Of a stretch of DNA of 64,000 nt, positions 10,183 to 23,316 are shown piece after piece. The notes beneath the pieces are model-generated. The model did not search any database and was not told where the DNA came from. It worked only from the letters and a program-made list of their open reading frames with translations. Position 1 is the stretch's first letter. Each line of letters begins with the position of its first letter. The position numbers and the translations under genes were made by a program. Location of the stretch: the NCBI GenBank assembly GCA_029448655.1, contig JACCLO010000001.1, forward strand, positions 1,426,001 to 1,490,000. The letters run 5' to 3'. This DNA is from Wolfiporia cocos. Its lineage: Eukaryota; Basidiomycota; Agaricomycetes; Polyporales; Phaeolaceae.

Positions 10183-13100
10183 CACAGCGGCTGCGGGTGC
10201 ATGCACACTAGACGGAAGGCAGACCACTGGCGGGTGCAGCTCAAGAAGCAAACAGATCAGCGTCTGGGGACTGATCGCGACCGGCGCAGTGCATCAGGTC
10301 CATGACGCGTTGCTACCATGTCTCTTCGCCGGTATGCGTCCAGGCACGGTCCTCTGCATTTACTTCCGCAACCTCCTTCGGGGTGGTGGGCAGCGGGCTG
10401 TGCTCACGGCATTTTCAAACCTTGTCTGAAACGAGCGATTGTCAGATGGTCGCTCGAGGACGACTGAGACTCGTCGACCAATGGGAAATGTCCGTGCTCC
10501 GGGTACTCGGTGCGCTCCTGCCGGAGTTCTCGCCATGGTAGTGAGCGCCCGGCGTCGCGGTGCACCTGGACTTCAACGAGAGTCCGCTTCGGCAGCTCAG
10601 ACGGCCTCCCGAATCATTTCAGCCACTGCCGGAGATCACCATGCGCTGATGAGATCTGGCAAAAGTGGTGATCCGGCTGTGCACAGCGAGCTTCTCCCGC
10701 GCTGCCGCGCTGTGCCGCAGCGCAGCTCGAGCCTTCCCACGCCGCGCCAGGGGTACGTACCGCCCCGACCCTCTATACGCAAGATTGGCAGCGCATTCGA
10801 GACTTTTAGCGTATAGGCGACGGCGGCAGCCATCCACCGACGCAGCCACCGCACAGTGCTGCGACAGCAGCTCCCGGCCGCCGGTGGCGTTGTCAGCGCC
10901 CTCGCCGGGAAATCAATCTACGTTTTACGTACTGATGTTATCAATCGCCCATAGATGTCCCGCAATGGTTGATGGCCTGCCAGCGCGAGGTATGCGTTAA
11001 TTATCGTTGGCCAGTAAAGGGTGCTCGCGCGGCGACAATCCTATATATGCGTCCGTGCATATATAATGTGTAGCGACGAGGGACGAGTTGTCGGTATACG
11101 CGCGGCGCGACGAGGCGAGTGACTACGCTCAATAATAACCAATAACCGCTTACGCGCGTATTATCGGATGCTTGCTCATTGTGAGAGTGGCGTTACGTCG
11201 TCTGCCTGGTTTCCAAGAGTAGAGCAAGTGGTCGAAAAACGCGGGGAAGATCCTCGAATTGCATGTGCGCCGTGAGCCCTCTTTTATGATACAGAATTGT
11301 TCAGATTCAAGAGGCGAACGAACTCTACTATGACAAGTGATGGAGACTTTATATGAAGGAGAGTTACCGAAAGGGGCCATAGCTCAGGTAGCGAACAAAC
11401 TGGGATGGGAGACGCGTCATAGGCACTATACTTGAGGATATGACATCATCGACGTCTATGCGCAATTGATGGCTCAAACTCGCGTGTCTCGTTATCCTCC
11501 AGTGCGAGGTTACATATATATATAAGTGGAACACCACTTCCTGATTTCGGCCAACTTCTCCCAACACCCAATATATGTTTTAGCGGGACGATCTCGGACT
11601 CCAGGCTTCGATGAACGATTGGGTTTGTACTACTTCGACCGGAACTCGGTCTTGGTGGGACCTTGAAGCTCGAAAATGAACGTCGAAAACGGCCGCCACA
11701 ATGGCAGCCAGCCACCGTCGAAGATCTCACGCGAGCGTTGATGCGATCTGGTGGGATCGATCGCGCGCTCCCTGCATCCCAACTCCAGTCGCAATAACCA
11801 TACCTATAAATTACACGACCAGGGCGCCGCGCAGGTGCTGTTGCATCAGCTTCCTTAATGGAACTGCGATGAAGTATTGATGTTCTTTGATCTCGAGTGA
11901 GTGGCGCCTCATCCAGCTGCCCGATCTCAGCTGACTCGGCGCTAACTTTTCGGCACGTTGGCAGGATACGGACTGAGGTAGGGTATGGCGCTGCCTGCAG
12001 ACGCGACTATTGCATTGTACTGCGGCGCTGTTGAGATCAATCCCCGAGTTTGACTTCGGTCGCTGGGATGCAAGATATAGCAGGCCGGCTGGTCGCTGCA
12101 CATGTTACTGGTGACCATGCGCGTCGATATATGTTCGTCGGCACTGGCAGCCAGTATGGTCGAGCATCACCGGGACCTTGAATGCATGTATCTATGGAAG
12201 TTGAGGCTTTTTGCTCTAGGACAAATTCGAGCTGTATAAAGTCAATGCTGCGTGTTATGGACTGTAGAGCCACCGAAATACGGGAAGAGTCTACGCTGTC
12301 ACTTCAAAAGTGCTCGTATTCGATACCCACATATGCACAGTTTGCGCTGCGATCGATGTGATGTGCTGGGGAGAAAAAAAGGTTGATCTTGTTGTTGAAT
12401 TTACTGGAAATCTACTGTAAATATGATTTCACTCGTCCTCTTCGTCCTTGTAGCTCACAGCGATAATGTGCTTCGCCACACCGTATGGATAACAAATGAG
12501 CCCACTCATACCTTCGCCATCGAAGATTATTCTGCAGTTGCGAAATTCGAGAAGGCCAGTCTAAAGGAGACAAATGACGCTTATTCCGTTATCAAGCAAT
12601 CTCAGAACATGTAGTGAACTATCTGGGTAGGCGTCGGCATCCATATTGCTATGGGAGACTTCGAGATCTGTGCATTGATGTTTACCTGTTGTCGGATCAG
12701 GTCCTTTCCATGTACATCGGCTTGTTGGGAAGCTTGTATCCACAAGAATACCATCACATAACTGCCGAACAGCGATGGTCGAACTCTCGAAGTGACAGGT
12801 AGCTCGAGCGGCTGGTGCTACATGACCGGTGATCAGTCGGTGAAAGGCAGCTGCCGCTTGATGGGATATGTCCACTATGTGTATAATCTGAAGGAGCTTT
12901 ATTTTAGGGATTTGGACAGCAAGCTCGAAATCATTTTCCTGAATCATCTAGGGTGCAACATCCCGAGTCCGTGGGTCACGGAAGCCGGGGATTGCAGGAA
13001 AGCTTCTCGGCCTCACACGCTTTCTGGAAAACTGCGGGCGCGAATCATGAACTGTAAACGCTTCAAAAACCATCAGATCTATCATATATCTGCGCCCGGG

Positions 13101-13453
13101 CACTGGGTACGAATGGATTATGAAGGTGGCCTGAGTGGCACGCGCGCTTCGATCAAATACAGATATTCCGGTGGTAGATTAGATTAGATTAGATAGCTCT
13201 GCACTATGATTTCCAAAATTTGCCGCTGGATAGAGAACGATGTAGCCACCACCGCTCTTGATCCTCTGTGCACAAACTTCACGGCCTTGAGCCTACAGCG
13301 TGCGTGGGCATCAAATATGATGAACGAACGCCTACGATAACAACCTTTAGTTTGAACGCCCAGTAGCAAATCCCAACCCGGGATTGTCAGGATACGTTCC
13401 AAGCTCGCGAAGCAGGTGAATTTACTCGTTCCCCCGAATTCCGTGTTCTGATA
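10183..13453. other. 3.3-kb intergenic region, no convincing gene
   Basis: Short open frames on both strands (the longest about 130 codons, at 10439 and 12792) show no domain, signal peptide or consistent splicing. A tRNA-like A box near 11380 lacks the rest of a tRNA. The right end should hold the FGAM synthase promoter. Confidence 0.45.
13175..13196. repeat. Short TAGAT tandem repeat
   Basis: Roughly four copies of a 5-bp TAGAT unit about 280 bp upstream of the FGAM synthase start. No function is apparent. Confidence 0.6.
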
Positions 13454-13469
13454 TCTGATGTACATCAGA
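13454..13469. promoter_or_regulatory. Perfect 16-bp palindrome just before the FGAM synthase start
   Basis: TCTGATGTACATCAGA equals its own reverse complement and ends 4 nt before the start codon at 13474. Its central ATG (13458) opens an out-of-frame upstream ORF that overlaps the main start and stops at about 13571. It could be a dimeric factor site, a leader hairpin or chance; no known motif is matched. Confidence 0.4.
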
Positions 13470-13473
13470 CGCA

Positions 13474-16400
13474 ATGTTGCTGCTACCCGGAACTTCGGCG
13501 CTGTCGGTCACGAAGCGGAGTATTCTCCTGAAAGACATCCAGAAGCGATGCCCCAGACTCATCTCAGTTGATGCCCTCTACATACATCTCGTCAACACAT
13601 TCGGAAAAGAGCTTGACCAGCAAGACTCGAAGCCTCGCGATGTTCTCGGGCGACTGCTGCAATACGGTGACGATATCTCACTCGCTGGCACTGCTGAGGT
13701 TCTTCGCTCGAACGAGAATGTGGCATACGTCCTCCCACGGCCGGGTTCCGTGTCCCCCTGGTCTAGCAAGGCAACAGACATCGCAGCAATCTGCGGTCTG
13801 AAGGAGTACGTTAGACGGATCGAGCGCGGGGTCGTGTATGTCTTCCAAATGACTGGAGCCGCTCTCTCGGCGGACGAGCTCGCCCAGTTTGCAGATCTCA
13901 TCCACGACCGCATGACTCAGGTTGTGCAGCTGACCCTCCCCGATCCTGACGTGATCTTTGCACACAAGCCCGCAAGTCCCTTGGTCACTGTCGATCTACT
14001 TTCGGACTTCACGACCGGTCAGGCCGCGCGCGAGAGACTCCAGGCTGCGAACAAAGAACTCGGGCTTGCTCTATCGTCAGACGAGATTGACTATCTTGTC
14101 GATGCATTCGTCTCAGGGGCATCCCCGATCAACCGAAACCCTACCGATGCAGAGCTATTTATGTTCGCGCAGGTCAACTCCGAGCACTGCAGGCACAAGA
14201 TATTTAACGCATCGTGGACCGTCGACGGAAAGACCCTCGACAACTCCCTCTTCCAGATGATCAGGAATACCGAGAAACTAAGTGGAACGGGCACCATCTC
14301 AGCGTACTCCGATAATGCCGCTGTCTTTGAGGGACACGCCGCTCCACGCTTCGGTATCTCGCAGTCCGAGAATGGCGCGCTGTACCAATCCCACACGGAG
14401 GACATGCCGATCCTGGTCAAAGTGGAAACGCACAACCACCCGACGGCCGTCTCGCCGTACCCCGGCGCGGCAACAGGCTCGGGTGGCGAGATTCGCGACG
14501 AGGGCGCAGTCGGGCGCGGGTCGAAGCCCAAGGCGGGCCTCGCAGGCTTCACCGTCTCGAACCTGCTCATCCCTGGCTTCGAGCAGCCGTGGGAGAGCGA
14601 CTTCGGACGCCCCGCGCACATCGCGTCGCCGCTCGACATCATGCTCGACGCGCCCCTCGGCGCAGCCGCGTTCAACAACGAGTTCGGGCGTCCGGCACTC
14701 GCGGGGTACTTCCGCACGTTCGCAGAGCGTGTGCCCGCAGGCAGGGACGGCGACGCGCAGACGACGGAGGTGCGTGGCTACCACAAGCCGATCATGATCG
14801 CGGGAGGCCTCGGGAACGTGCGCAGGCCGTTTGCGCGCAAGTCTAAGATCACGCCGGGAGCGAAGATTGTCGTTCTTGGCGGCCCGGGGCTGCTCATTGG
14901 ACTCGGCGGCGGTGCGGCAAGCAGCCAGGTTTCCGGGGCGGGCTCTGCGGAGCTCGATTTCGCGAGCGTGCAGCGCGACAATCCGGAAATGCAGCGCCGG
15001 TGCCAGCAAGTCATCGACGCGTGTGTCAACCTCGGTGAGGGGAGCCCCATTCAGTCCATACATGATGTCGGTGCGGGCGGATTGTCGAACGCGCTCCCGG
15101 AACTTGTGCACGACTCCAATTTGGGTGCTATTTTCGAAATCAGGGATGTCTTGGTCGCAGACTCGAGCATGTCGCCGATGGAGATCTGGTGCAATGAAAG
15201 CCAGGAGCGCTACGTGCTGGCTATCTCTGCTGACAAGGAAGAAGAGTTCCGTGCGCTTGCCGTGCGTGAACGTTGTCCGTTCTCGATTGTCGGTGTTGCA
15301 ACAGAGGAGGAAGAGCTCGTCGTCACCGACCGTCTCTTCAAAACGGACGTAATACGTCTGAAGATGTCGACGCTGTTCGGAAAGCCCCCTCGGATGCATC
15401 GCTCCGACACAACAAGAGACGTCGCACAAAAAATGTTCGATACATCCCTCTCACAATACGTGCCATCTTCCTCGACCCTGTCTAGCCGCCTCGCTACCGC
15501 CGTCGACCGGGTGCTCCGCCTCCCCTCTGTTGGATCCAAATCCTTTCTCATCACTATCGGCGATCGCACAATTACCGGACTTGTCACACGGGACCAGATG
15601 GTTGGGCCATGGCAAGTCCCGGTGGCAGACGTTGCCGTCACCCAGTCGTCCTACGGGTTCGACGTGCAATTCGGCGAGGCAATGGCAATGGGCGAACGCA
15701 CTCCCGTTGCTCTGCTCAACCCAGCAGCCTCCGCTCGCATGGCTGTTGCCGAGTCCCTGACCAACCTCGCGGCAGCCCACTTCGGCGATCTCAGCCGTGT
15801 CAAACTCAGCGCGAACTGGATGTGTGCTGCCTCGAAGGCGGGCGAAGGTGCTGCCCTGTACGAGGCCGTTCAGGCCGTAGGCCTCGACCTGTGCCCTGCG
15901 CTCGGTGTCGGCATCCCCGTGGGCAAAGACTCTATGTCAATGTCAATGAAATGGCGTGAAGGTACAGAGCAGCGTGAGGTCAGTGCCCCACTGTCACTCA
16001 TCGTCACTGCTTTCGCGGGTGTCGAGGATATCAGCGCAACATGGACTCCACAGCTGCGCACTGATATCGACGAACCAACTGTATTGTTATTCTTCGACCT
16101 CGCGAGCGGCAAGCAACGTCTTGGGGGATCCGCACTTGCACAGGTGTTCAAGGAGATTGGCTCGGAAGCGCCAGATGTGGAGGATCCGGCTCACCTGAAG
16201 GCATTCTTGGTTGGATGCCAGACGATCAGAACCAATGCTCCTGGGACAATTCTTGCATACCATGACAGGTCTGATGGTGGCCTGTTCACGACCATCGCTG
16301 AGATGTGTTTTGCCGGTCGCGTTGGTGTTGAGGTAACCCTTGACCCCTTGGGCTCCAGTGATCCAGTAGCAGCGCTCTTCAACGAGGAGCTTGGTGCTGT

Positions 16401-17529
16401 CGTACAAATCCGCCGCTCGCATGTCGTCCGCACCACCAGCATTTTCGCAGAAGCTGGCTTCCCTTCGTCGCGCGTGCATCTTCTGGGCAGTGTCAACAAG
16501 GATACGGCTGATCAGACCATCACTTTCTCGCATGGCCCTGCGACGCTCTATTCCAACACTCGCTCCGAGCTGCAACGGATTTGGGCAGAGACGTCTTACA
16601 GGATGCAGTCTCTCAGGGATAACCCTGAGGGCGCGGAGCAGGAGTTCGACCTGATTTCCGATCCTTCCCACAAGGGGCTGTTCTACGACCTTTCGTTCGC
16701 CCCCCAGTCTATTCGTGAAATCTCAACTCGTCCGAAAGTCGCAATTCTGCGGGAACAAGGAGTAAACGGTCAGATAGAGATGGCATGGGCATTCACTGCG
16801 GCTGGATTCGATGCTGTCGATGTCCACATGTCTGACATCCTCAACGGGTCGATCTCGCTGTCCGATTTCCGCGGTTTTGCTGCCTGTGGAGGGTTCTCGT
16901 ACGGTGACGTCCTGGGCGCAGGCAAAGGCTGGGCTAATTCCGTTCTCCTGAACGAGATTGCACGCGCAGAGTTCCGCTCTTTCTTCGAGCGTTCAGATAC
17001 GTTCGCGTTGGGTGTCTGCAACGGCTGCCAGTTCATGAGCCATCTGCACGAAATCATTCCTGGAGCACAGGCCTGGCCTGACTTCAAGCAAAATAGAAGT
17101 GAACGCTTTGAGGGCCGTGTCTGCATGATTGAGGTTGTCCCTGGGGAGGTCACGAAAAGTTCAGTCTTCCTACACGACATGGCAGGCTCCAAGCTACCCG
17201 TTGCTGTGGCTCACGGAGAAGGCCGCGTATCTTTCAGAGCAACAGGTGGTCAAGACGCGTTGCAATCTCAAGGACTAGTCGCCTTTCGCTACGTCGACTC
17301 GACAGGAAAGCCGACTGAGGTCTACCCGCTGAATCCAAATGGTAGTCCCGGTGGTATCACCGGAGTACAGACTCCTGACGGACGGATTCTTGCACTGATG
17401 CCGCACCCAGAGCGGGTGACACGACTTCAGTGCAACAGCTGGTACAATCCACAATTCCAGAATTCATGGAAGGGAGTTGGACCGTGGTTTAGGCTCTTCC
17501 AGAATGCAAGGAGGTGGTGTGAAGTCTGA
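13474..17529 (+). CDS. ADE6: Phosphoribosylformylglycinamidine (FGAM) synthase
   Basis: Fourth step of de novo purine synthesis: converts FGAR, ATP and glutamine to FGAM in the cytosol. The 1351-aa single-exon frame matches the eukaryotic large PurL (about 1350 aa). It shows the N-terminal PurS-like region, the FGAM synthase core ([39 protein letters not shown] near residue 317; [19 protein letters not shown]) and a C-terminal class I glutaminase. The glutaminase has [16 protein letters not shown], the nucleophile Cys at about residue 1182 in GVCNGCQF, and the His/Glu pair in MPHPERV at about 1311/1313. The start is supported by [11 protein letters not shown], which matches the usual fungal N terminus, and by an in-frame stop just upstream. 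No intron is needed, unusual among its intron-rich neighbours. The symbol follows yeast usage. Confidence 0.97.
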   Translation: MLLLPGTSALSVTKRSILLKDIQKRCPRLISVDALYIHLVNTFGKELDQQDSKPRDVLGRLLQYGDDISLAGTAEVLRSNENVAYVLPRPGSVSPWSSKATDIAAICGLKEYVRRIERGVVYVFQMTGAALSADELAQFADLIHDRMTQVVQLTLPDPDVIFAHKPASPLVTVDLLSDFTTGQAARERLQAANKELGLALSSDEIDYLVDAFVSGASPINRNPTDAELFMFAQVNSEHCRHKIFNASWTVDGKTLDNSLFQMIRNTEKLSGTGTISAYSDNAAVFEGHAAPRFGISQSENGALYQSHTEDMPILVKVETHNHPTAVSPYPGAATGSGGEIRDEGAVGRGSKPKAGLAGFTVSNLLIPGFEQPWESDFGRPAHIASPLDIMLDAPLGAAAFNNEFGRPALAGYFRTFAERVPAGRDGDAQTTEVRGYHKPIMIAGGLGNVRRPFARKSKITPGAKIVVLGGPGLLIGLGGGAASSQVSGAGSAELDFASVQRDNPEMQRRCQQVIDACVNLGEGSPIQSIHDVGAGGLSNALPELVHDSNLGAIFEIRDVLVADSSMSPMEIWCNESQERYVLAISADKEEEFRALAVRERCPFSIVGVATEEEELVVTDRLFKTDVIRLKMSTLFGKPPRMHRSDTTRDVAQKMFDTSLSQYVPSSSTLSSRLATAVDRVLRLPSVGSKSFLITIGDRTITGLVTRDQMVGPWQVPVADVAVTQSSYGFDVQFGEAMAMGERTPVALLNPAASARMAVAESLTNLAAAHFGDLSRVKLSANWMCAASKAGEGAALYEAVQAVGLDLCPALGVGIPVGKDSMSMSMKWREGTEQREVSAPLSLIVTAFAGVEDISATWTPQLRTDIDEPTVLLFFDLASGKQRLGGSALAQVFKEIGSEAPDVEDPAHLKAFLVGCQTIRTNAPGTILAYHDRSDGGLFTTIAEMCFAGRVGVEVTLDPLGSSDPVAALFNEELGAVVQIRRSHVVRTTSIFAEAGFPSSRVHLLGSVNKDTADQTITFSHGPATLYSNTRSELQRIWAETSYRMQSLRDNPEGAEQEFDLISDPSHKGLFYDLSFAPQSIREISTRPKVAILREQGVNGQIEMAWAFTAAGFDAVDVHMSDILNGSISLSDFRGFAACGGFSYGDVLGAGKGWANSVLLNEIARAEFRSFFERSDTFALGVCNGCQFMSHLHEIIPGAQAWPDFKQNRSERFEGRVCMIEVVPGEVTKSSVFLHDMAGSKLPVAVAHGEGRVSFRATGGQDALQSQGLVAFRYVDSTGKPTEVYPLNPNGSPGGITGVQTPDGRILALMPHPERVTRLQCNSWYNPQFQNSWKGVGPWFRLFQNARRWCEV

Positions 17530-17722
17530 AATTTCATGTAAACAAATTGGTACAGTAAACGGTATATTAGGGTACAAGTGCAATTAAAAAACAAGTAAAT
17601 GTAGCGATATTTCTATGGAAAATTCGACGCGTCTACGTTCTTATCCGGCAGGCATTCCGTTTCAATGACATCGAAACAGATCCACACAATCGGCCCATAT
17701 GCTAGACTCGTGGAGGACATTA

Positions 17723-20700
17723 TCACCTCTCATCTGCACAGCGACAGCTACAACCTGCTACCGGGCATGTTTCATGACTACGCTGACTATTCTCACCATA
17801 AAACCACATCAGAATATGAGAAGCATGACCTCCGTGACGACACGTCTGGCAGAACACGAGTGCCTCGTCGAGTGTGTCTGCGAGGACTATCTATAAGTCA
17901 ACGTCTGGTGGTGGATATCCGGAAACACCATCACCTTGTGCATCTGATCGAGTTAGGGCAGTGTTGCGAGCGGAATCGGAGACAATGGTCAGGGTCATCA
18001 AACATACTGAGCACCTTGGCAAAGGCCGTCCACAGTGGGGACATGTGTGGGGCTTCGACATCAATGCAGTCAGCGACTCCGTCAACTCCGGATCGATCGC
18101 TATGACTCACCCGTGGAATTTTGTTCTCGGGGAACTGCCGGTCCATCGGCTTGTTACAATAGTGGCACTTCAATAGAATTTGCCGCGGGGCCCAATCGTA
18201 CGGTGGAATGTCCATATGCTGGACTGCATCTTGCAACATACGACCACGTTCGATGTCAAACTGACAGCGGAAGTGGAAGAGCTTCCATCCGTCCAATAGG
18301 TCGCGATATGCATCCAGCCATCGTTCAGAACGGACGTCCTGAGCGATGGAGGGGGATAGCGATGAGAGGATTGCAGAAGTTTGCACATCGCCTGTACTAT
18401 CAACGTAGGCTTGAAGTATATCTAAACCGGGCGGCGTCAACCCGGTCACAATGAGACCCTCAATGTCTCCGTCATGAGTACAGCGGTCGACAATGCGGCG
18501 TAAATATGACGCGAATTGCTTGTCTTCAAGAAACTGGAGAGCAATAGCGATGCGTTCGCGAAGAGGGAGGGTATCCTCATGAAGCACTTCTTCCCAGTCC
18601 CAGTCCTTGTCCCTGTACATTAGATAGGATAGCATCACCCGCAAGTACGGATCCTGCAAGCGTACGAGGAGCCGTTCGCATTGTGCGCTTAACTCCGAGC
18701 TCTTGGACGAGGTTGCTGTCTGCAAAGCAACTAGTACGCTAGACATCATATACATGGTGTCATCTGTGGCGTTTGAGCAATTGAGGAGTCAGACATTAGG
18801 TGACTGATAACGGACCTTCACTTCGCATTAGGACGTCCATTGCGGCCTTGTGTTTGTTGGTCAAAGCCAGCCAGCATGCCGCTTGCGAGTGTTTGTTTTC
18901 TTTTTCCCATCTGTCTTACATGTGCATGACTGACGTCAACGGGAAAATATCTAACACTTACCTCTTGGTGGCACGTTCCAAATCATCCTCTGCCAAGCTC
19001 CATCCGCAAAGTTGCAGCGCAAGCTGTCGTTGAGCCAGCTTAGTAGTGGCAGATATCGCAGGTTTCCACCCTTGCAGATCGTGTCCATTTCTCTCATTTA
19101 GCTCATGAATGGCGCTCAAGAAATCCTCAGGTATGCCACCAGCAGGATGTCCCCGTCTGCGGCTGCTGTGCCGGGAAGAGGGATTCGAATGGATATCGGG
19201 TAAAGCGGTTAATGCAGCTACAGGCGTATTGAGCAGCATGCTCCGCTTCACCATACGTGGTGTGGTATGAGTAGATGTCGGTGCTTGCGGTTGCGGGCGG
19301 AATCCTTCCCAGATACCGGAGAGGCCTTGATAGGCGAAGTTGTAACCTTCCAGCCGAGAAGTTGGAGTCGCCAACAGCAGTTGAGAGTCTGTTTGCATGC
19401 GTTGTCGTCATTGATACATGAAACCCGTCTAGTCCAAAAACGCACGGTGAATCCAACGCCATAGGCTTGCAAGGGTTGAGCCGTCGTGAGAGGTGTCCGC
19501 AACAATAGTGGCATTGTGCAGGGGCTATCAGCTACCCGTAAGCACTCACAATCCGACGGATGAATGGGAATGGATAGTCACGCTGGTCAGTCCATAGCCC
19601 TTGATCACTCTTCGCCGCATTGTCATAGATACATCCTCCTCAACAAGATGTTGAGCAGTCTTCTCCAGTGGAAGTCTTCGAAGGAGCGATGGATGCCTGG
19701 AGTGGTGACCAAGTTGGTATTTCTTCGGATATCCTTCATTGGGCTTTGCAGCGTCGGCATCGTCCACAGGCAATGAGGTGGCTACCGACAATTGTGTGTC
19801 TTGAGTGATAGAAGCCCCGTCAGGCTTCAACTTTCGCAACGCAGTAGGGCTGTAAGTTCGTATTCTACCTGGTCGCGTAGCTGCTAGATTCGTAGGTGCT
19901 TTCGCTGGAAGCGCAGGAAATCCGTCCTCGTCTCCTCGTCCAAATAGCGGAGCTGGGCTGCGTTTCATCTTTCCGGTCCTTCCGCGCACAACTGACTCTT
20001 CCCTTCCGGCGTGCCGATCAAGTGATTGCGCTTTTGACGGGGGTATAGACGGAGTAATCGGAATATCCCATGGATCAGGAGGAGGTGACAGCTCGCGAAT
20101 CCCGGGGAAGGTCCTGTACGATCGTCCAAGACCGATCGTGAGGTCACCACGAGCACTCCAGGGAATGGGTTTGGGTATGTCATGCATCGCATAGAGCTCG
20201 AGGTCTCCTTCCTTCGTGACGACCATGATGTCCGACGTCAGCGGATGCGTCCGCGCGCTAGGGACCAGAGCGAACGACACAAGCTGACGGTTAAATCGTT
20301 TGGCTGACGAGACGAAGTATCAGCGCTTGCACATCATCTGCTTCAACGGGATGCATACTTTTGCGAGTGTCTGACAGCACTAAGTTGTATGGCAAAGCTG
20401 GTTCTGCTGGGACTGGTGCGGGAGAATGTGTGCCTGCCGCACTGGATGTTGAGCCAGTCCACGGCAGCATGCTCGACGGATTTGTCCACGATCGCGTCAC
20501 CCTACCAGACTGAGACGAGTCTCTTGAGCGCGTCCTTTCGGGTGTAATGGCCTCCACGGCTTCCGCCTGCTGCAGATCCCAAAACCGGACGTGCGCTGAA
20601 TCCTTCTCCAGCGTCGCCAGCATGCCTCGGCGTGTCATGGAGAACTCAATCGCGCTGTAGACCGCACCTGCCTTTGTGCGTGCACCATCCGCGCCCGCAT

Positions 20701-21571
20701 CCTTCTCGGTGAACGTCAGCAGTGGCTGCGTGAGTCTCCGCGCGTCCCATATCGTTGCAATACCCTCGCCGTAGCATGCAAAGCGGTGGGGTTCAAAAGA
20801 ATCGGTGGCGATGCCGTTCACCTTGCATGCCACACCCGGCGGGGAGGCCGTTGCGCTCCGCAAGTCGTACAGCCGCAGCCAGCGAGGGGATAGACCGGCC
20901 AGTAGGGAAGTAGGAGAAGCTGGGAGGAATGCAACAGCAGACACCATCTCGGCGGGAGCGTGCTGTTGTAAAATGTTCTCGTTGATTTTTGTAGAGAAAT
21001 CTGCTCGAGGAATTCGAGCTTGACTACTAGAGCGCGCACGCTGTGACACTACAGGGCCCACAGCAGCAGATGTGTCCAACGTGCGAGAAGGCTTCAAAGT
21101 ATGGATGTCCCAGATGATCAGACTGGGGTCGCCTCGCACCTTGTCGAGGCCCACGGCGAGATAATTGGGTTCTACACTAGAGAATGCAAGAGCATTACAC
21201 GCGCGCGAGTTCCGACTCGCGGGCAACGAATTCGACAGTCCGCTCGGGAGGACCTGATTCCTCGAGAACTTCGTAGCCTCCAGCCGGATGAGATCGACCT
21301 TCCCTGTGCTCAATCCAACTGCAACTAGGTCGGTTAAAATAGGGTCTGGTGACCATGTGAAGCACTGTCACGATCAGTTGCATTCGAGTGACGTGCGACG
21401 GCAAATCATGTATACCTTCATCAAGTTCAAGTCCAATTGTGTTGTAACCTGCTTGATTTCGGAGGATTCTGGAGCCCAATCATACAATGTTATCTGAGAG
21501 CCTCCTCCGACGATGAACCTGTTCTCGCGGAGAGGATGCCATAGAAGTCGTTTCTCGTTCTGTACAACCAT
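17723..21571 (-). CDS. MIOS/Sea4-type WD40 subunit of GATOR2 (SEACAT)
   Basis: GATOR2/SEACAT relays amino-acid sufficiency to TORC1 at the vacuole. Nine exons fit: 21571-21416, 21364-20359, 20303-19582, 19524-19446, 19388-18962, 18910-18816, 18763-18111, 18052-17935 and 17877-17723, about 1136 aa. The N terminus starts a WD40 propeller ([48 protein letters not shown]). The middle is helical ([46 protein letters not shown]). The C terminus has the paired zinc motifs of the family: CHYCNKPM with [16 protein letters not shown], then [18 protein letters not shown] and [13 protein letters not shown]. The exon 3/4 junction is the weakest, because a stronger GTGAGT donor at 19549 would give a 20-nt exon. 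It converges on FGAM synthase with about 190 bp between stops. Confidence 0.92.
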
Positions 21572-23316
21572 GATGAGTCCTTGCTAAGGTTTCTTCTCAA
21601 AACCTATGAATTGTCGGCCAGTACGGCCAGTACATAGTCCTATTTGAGGACGGAAATTTCGGACAGCGAGACGTGCGTTGCACGCTGAGTAGCGCAGTAG
21701 AATAAAGAGCAGCCGATCTTCTTCCTTGAGAAGCTGGTGTTATGAGCCTAATGGTATGCGGAGGACATGCTGACGCTGAAAGCGTAAATCCGGTCAGTAG
21801 CGCCCGGCCCCTCAAATTGATGTTGATTGCCGGCGTCTCTCCGTGCAGCACCGAGCCTTGCACTCACTTTGAATGATAAGAAGAGCTACAGTAAATTTAT
21901 TATCTGTCCGAGCTAGATATAATTGTATCTGCTTCAATGGCGGCGCTCAATCTAATTTGTTGGAGATCACGACTAAGCCGCCAATTGCCCACATTATCTG
22001 ACAAGCTGAGAGGGCAGAATAGGTCTCTTGTATGAATACAATGAGAAGACTAGCACTGGTGATCCCAAATCATAAACAACTAGTCACTATTGTGCCATCT
22101 TAGGTCACAATATAGCCAGACAGTTGCGCGGTGGATATCGTCCATAGCCTCCGTAAAGACCACAAGCAGAAGCAGATTGGGTGAGCTTGAACAGCCGGTT
22201 AAATAATTTCGACTATTCACCACTAACTATCGATCAATCAAAGGCACTGCCGGAACCTTCGACCATTGCCATTGAATCTGGAACACGTACAAGAGAGCTT
22301 TGCAGCTGTCTTTTAACTGTATCACTTTCTGCAATCGTGAGGTAGTGGAGTCATGGTGGTTATTTTGGGCCTTCCGAGTGCCAGCGTTTCCACCGTACTT
22401 ACGGGAGGATAAAAGACCAGTAGAGATCAGAGACCAGCCAGATTGACACATCTACGAACACTTCCTCATGAAATTGAGAGCGAGTCATCAAATTGCAGCA
22501 AGCCATAGAATGTGGCACGCAACGATTTAGATGGGGTCTTCGGCAGATCCGAGGCACATTCCTCGAGATGATCATGAATATTCGGTATTTAGCTGCCGGT
22601 AGTACAGCATAACGACCAGTGTTCGCAGTTGATTAACTATTCAATGTCAAAAGGCTGAGAACGATTGATATATATGGTGTACACGCGCACATGCTGCCAT
22701 CGTCCGGTGTGCGGCACAACAGTCGTGCAGTTGAGCGCGCGTTTTCATTCTTGACATCCCTCCAGATGGAAATGAAGCGTGAGCAAATTTCAAAGTCGAG
22801 CAGTATCCTACAAGAGCGCTGGGATCCGATAGCGTATGGCCCAAGTCGTTCCTGGGACAGGTCAACCGGACAGTAGATCCAGAACCGTGGCGCAATTGAA
22901 GTCAGCTTGTATTTGGCACAAGGAGTATACCTTGAGCAAATGTACTCGTTTAGATTCGCGACTTTGTGCAGCAGCCTCTATGATGATGAGTCTCCATATG
23001 TCTGTCGGGAGTGAATCAAGTAGCGGCGATTGGGCCGTGAGTGTGTCAGTGCGGCAGAAACGCAGAATGCACGCGTGATCTCAAGCGGTATTATCGCTGC
23101 TTAAGTTGTAGAACACTTGCGTGCAGAAGCAGTAGAGATGGGCGCAGGGGCCTGCGCTGATCAAGCCGGTGTACCGGCCCGCAGCCTCGTGTTTGATGGG
23201 GTTGATCAACATCGCCCGAGTCGGTATGCGCCCATGCTCCTTGTATCTCGCCATTCAAATATTCACTCCTGGCTTGCCGTTGAAGCTTTCGCTTTTAATC
23301 ATCCTTGCTGATTTCA
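21572..23316. other. Intergenic region between divergent MIOS and DAM1 genes
   Basis: About 1.7 kb holding both promoters. Open frames are short and featureless. No TATA box, tRNA or repeat stands out. Confidence 0.45.

Noticed and set aside
11375..11465. tRNA-like A box (TAGCTCAGGTAG) at about 11380
   Set aside because: No matching B box, anticodon arm or acceptor 3' strand within tRNA distance.
14299..15429. 376-codon frame antisense to FGAM synthase
   Set aside because: Lies entirely within the FGAM synthase coding region and translates to Arg/His-rich sequence without motifs.
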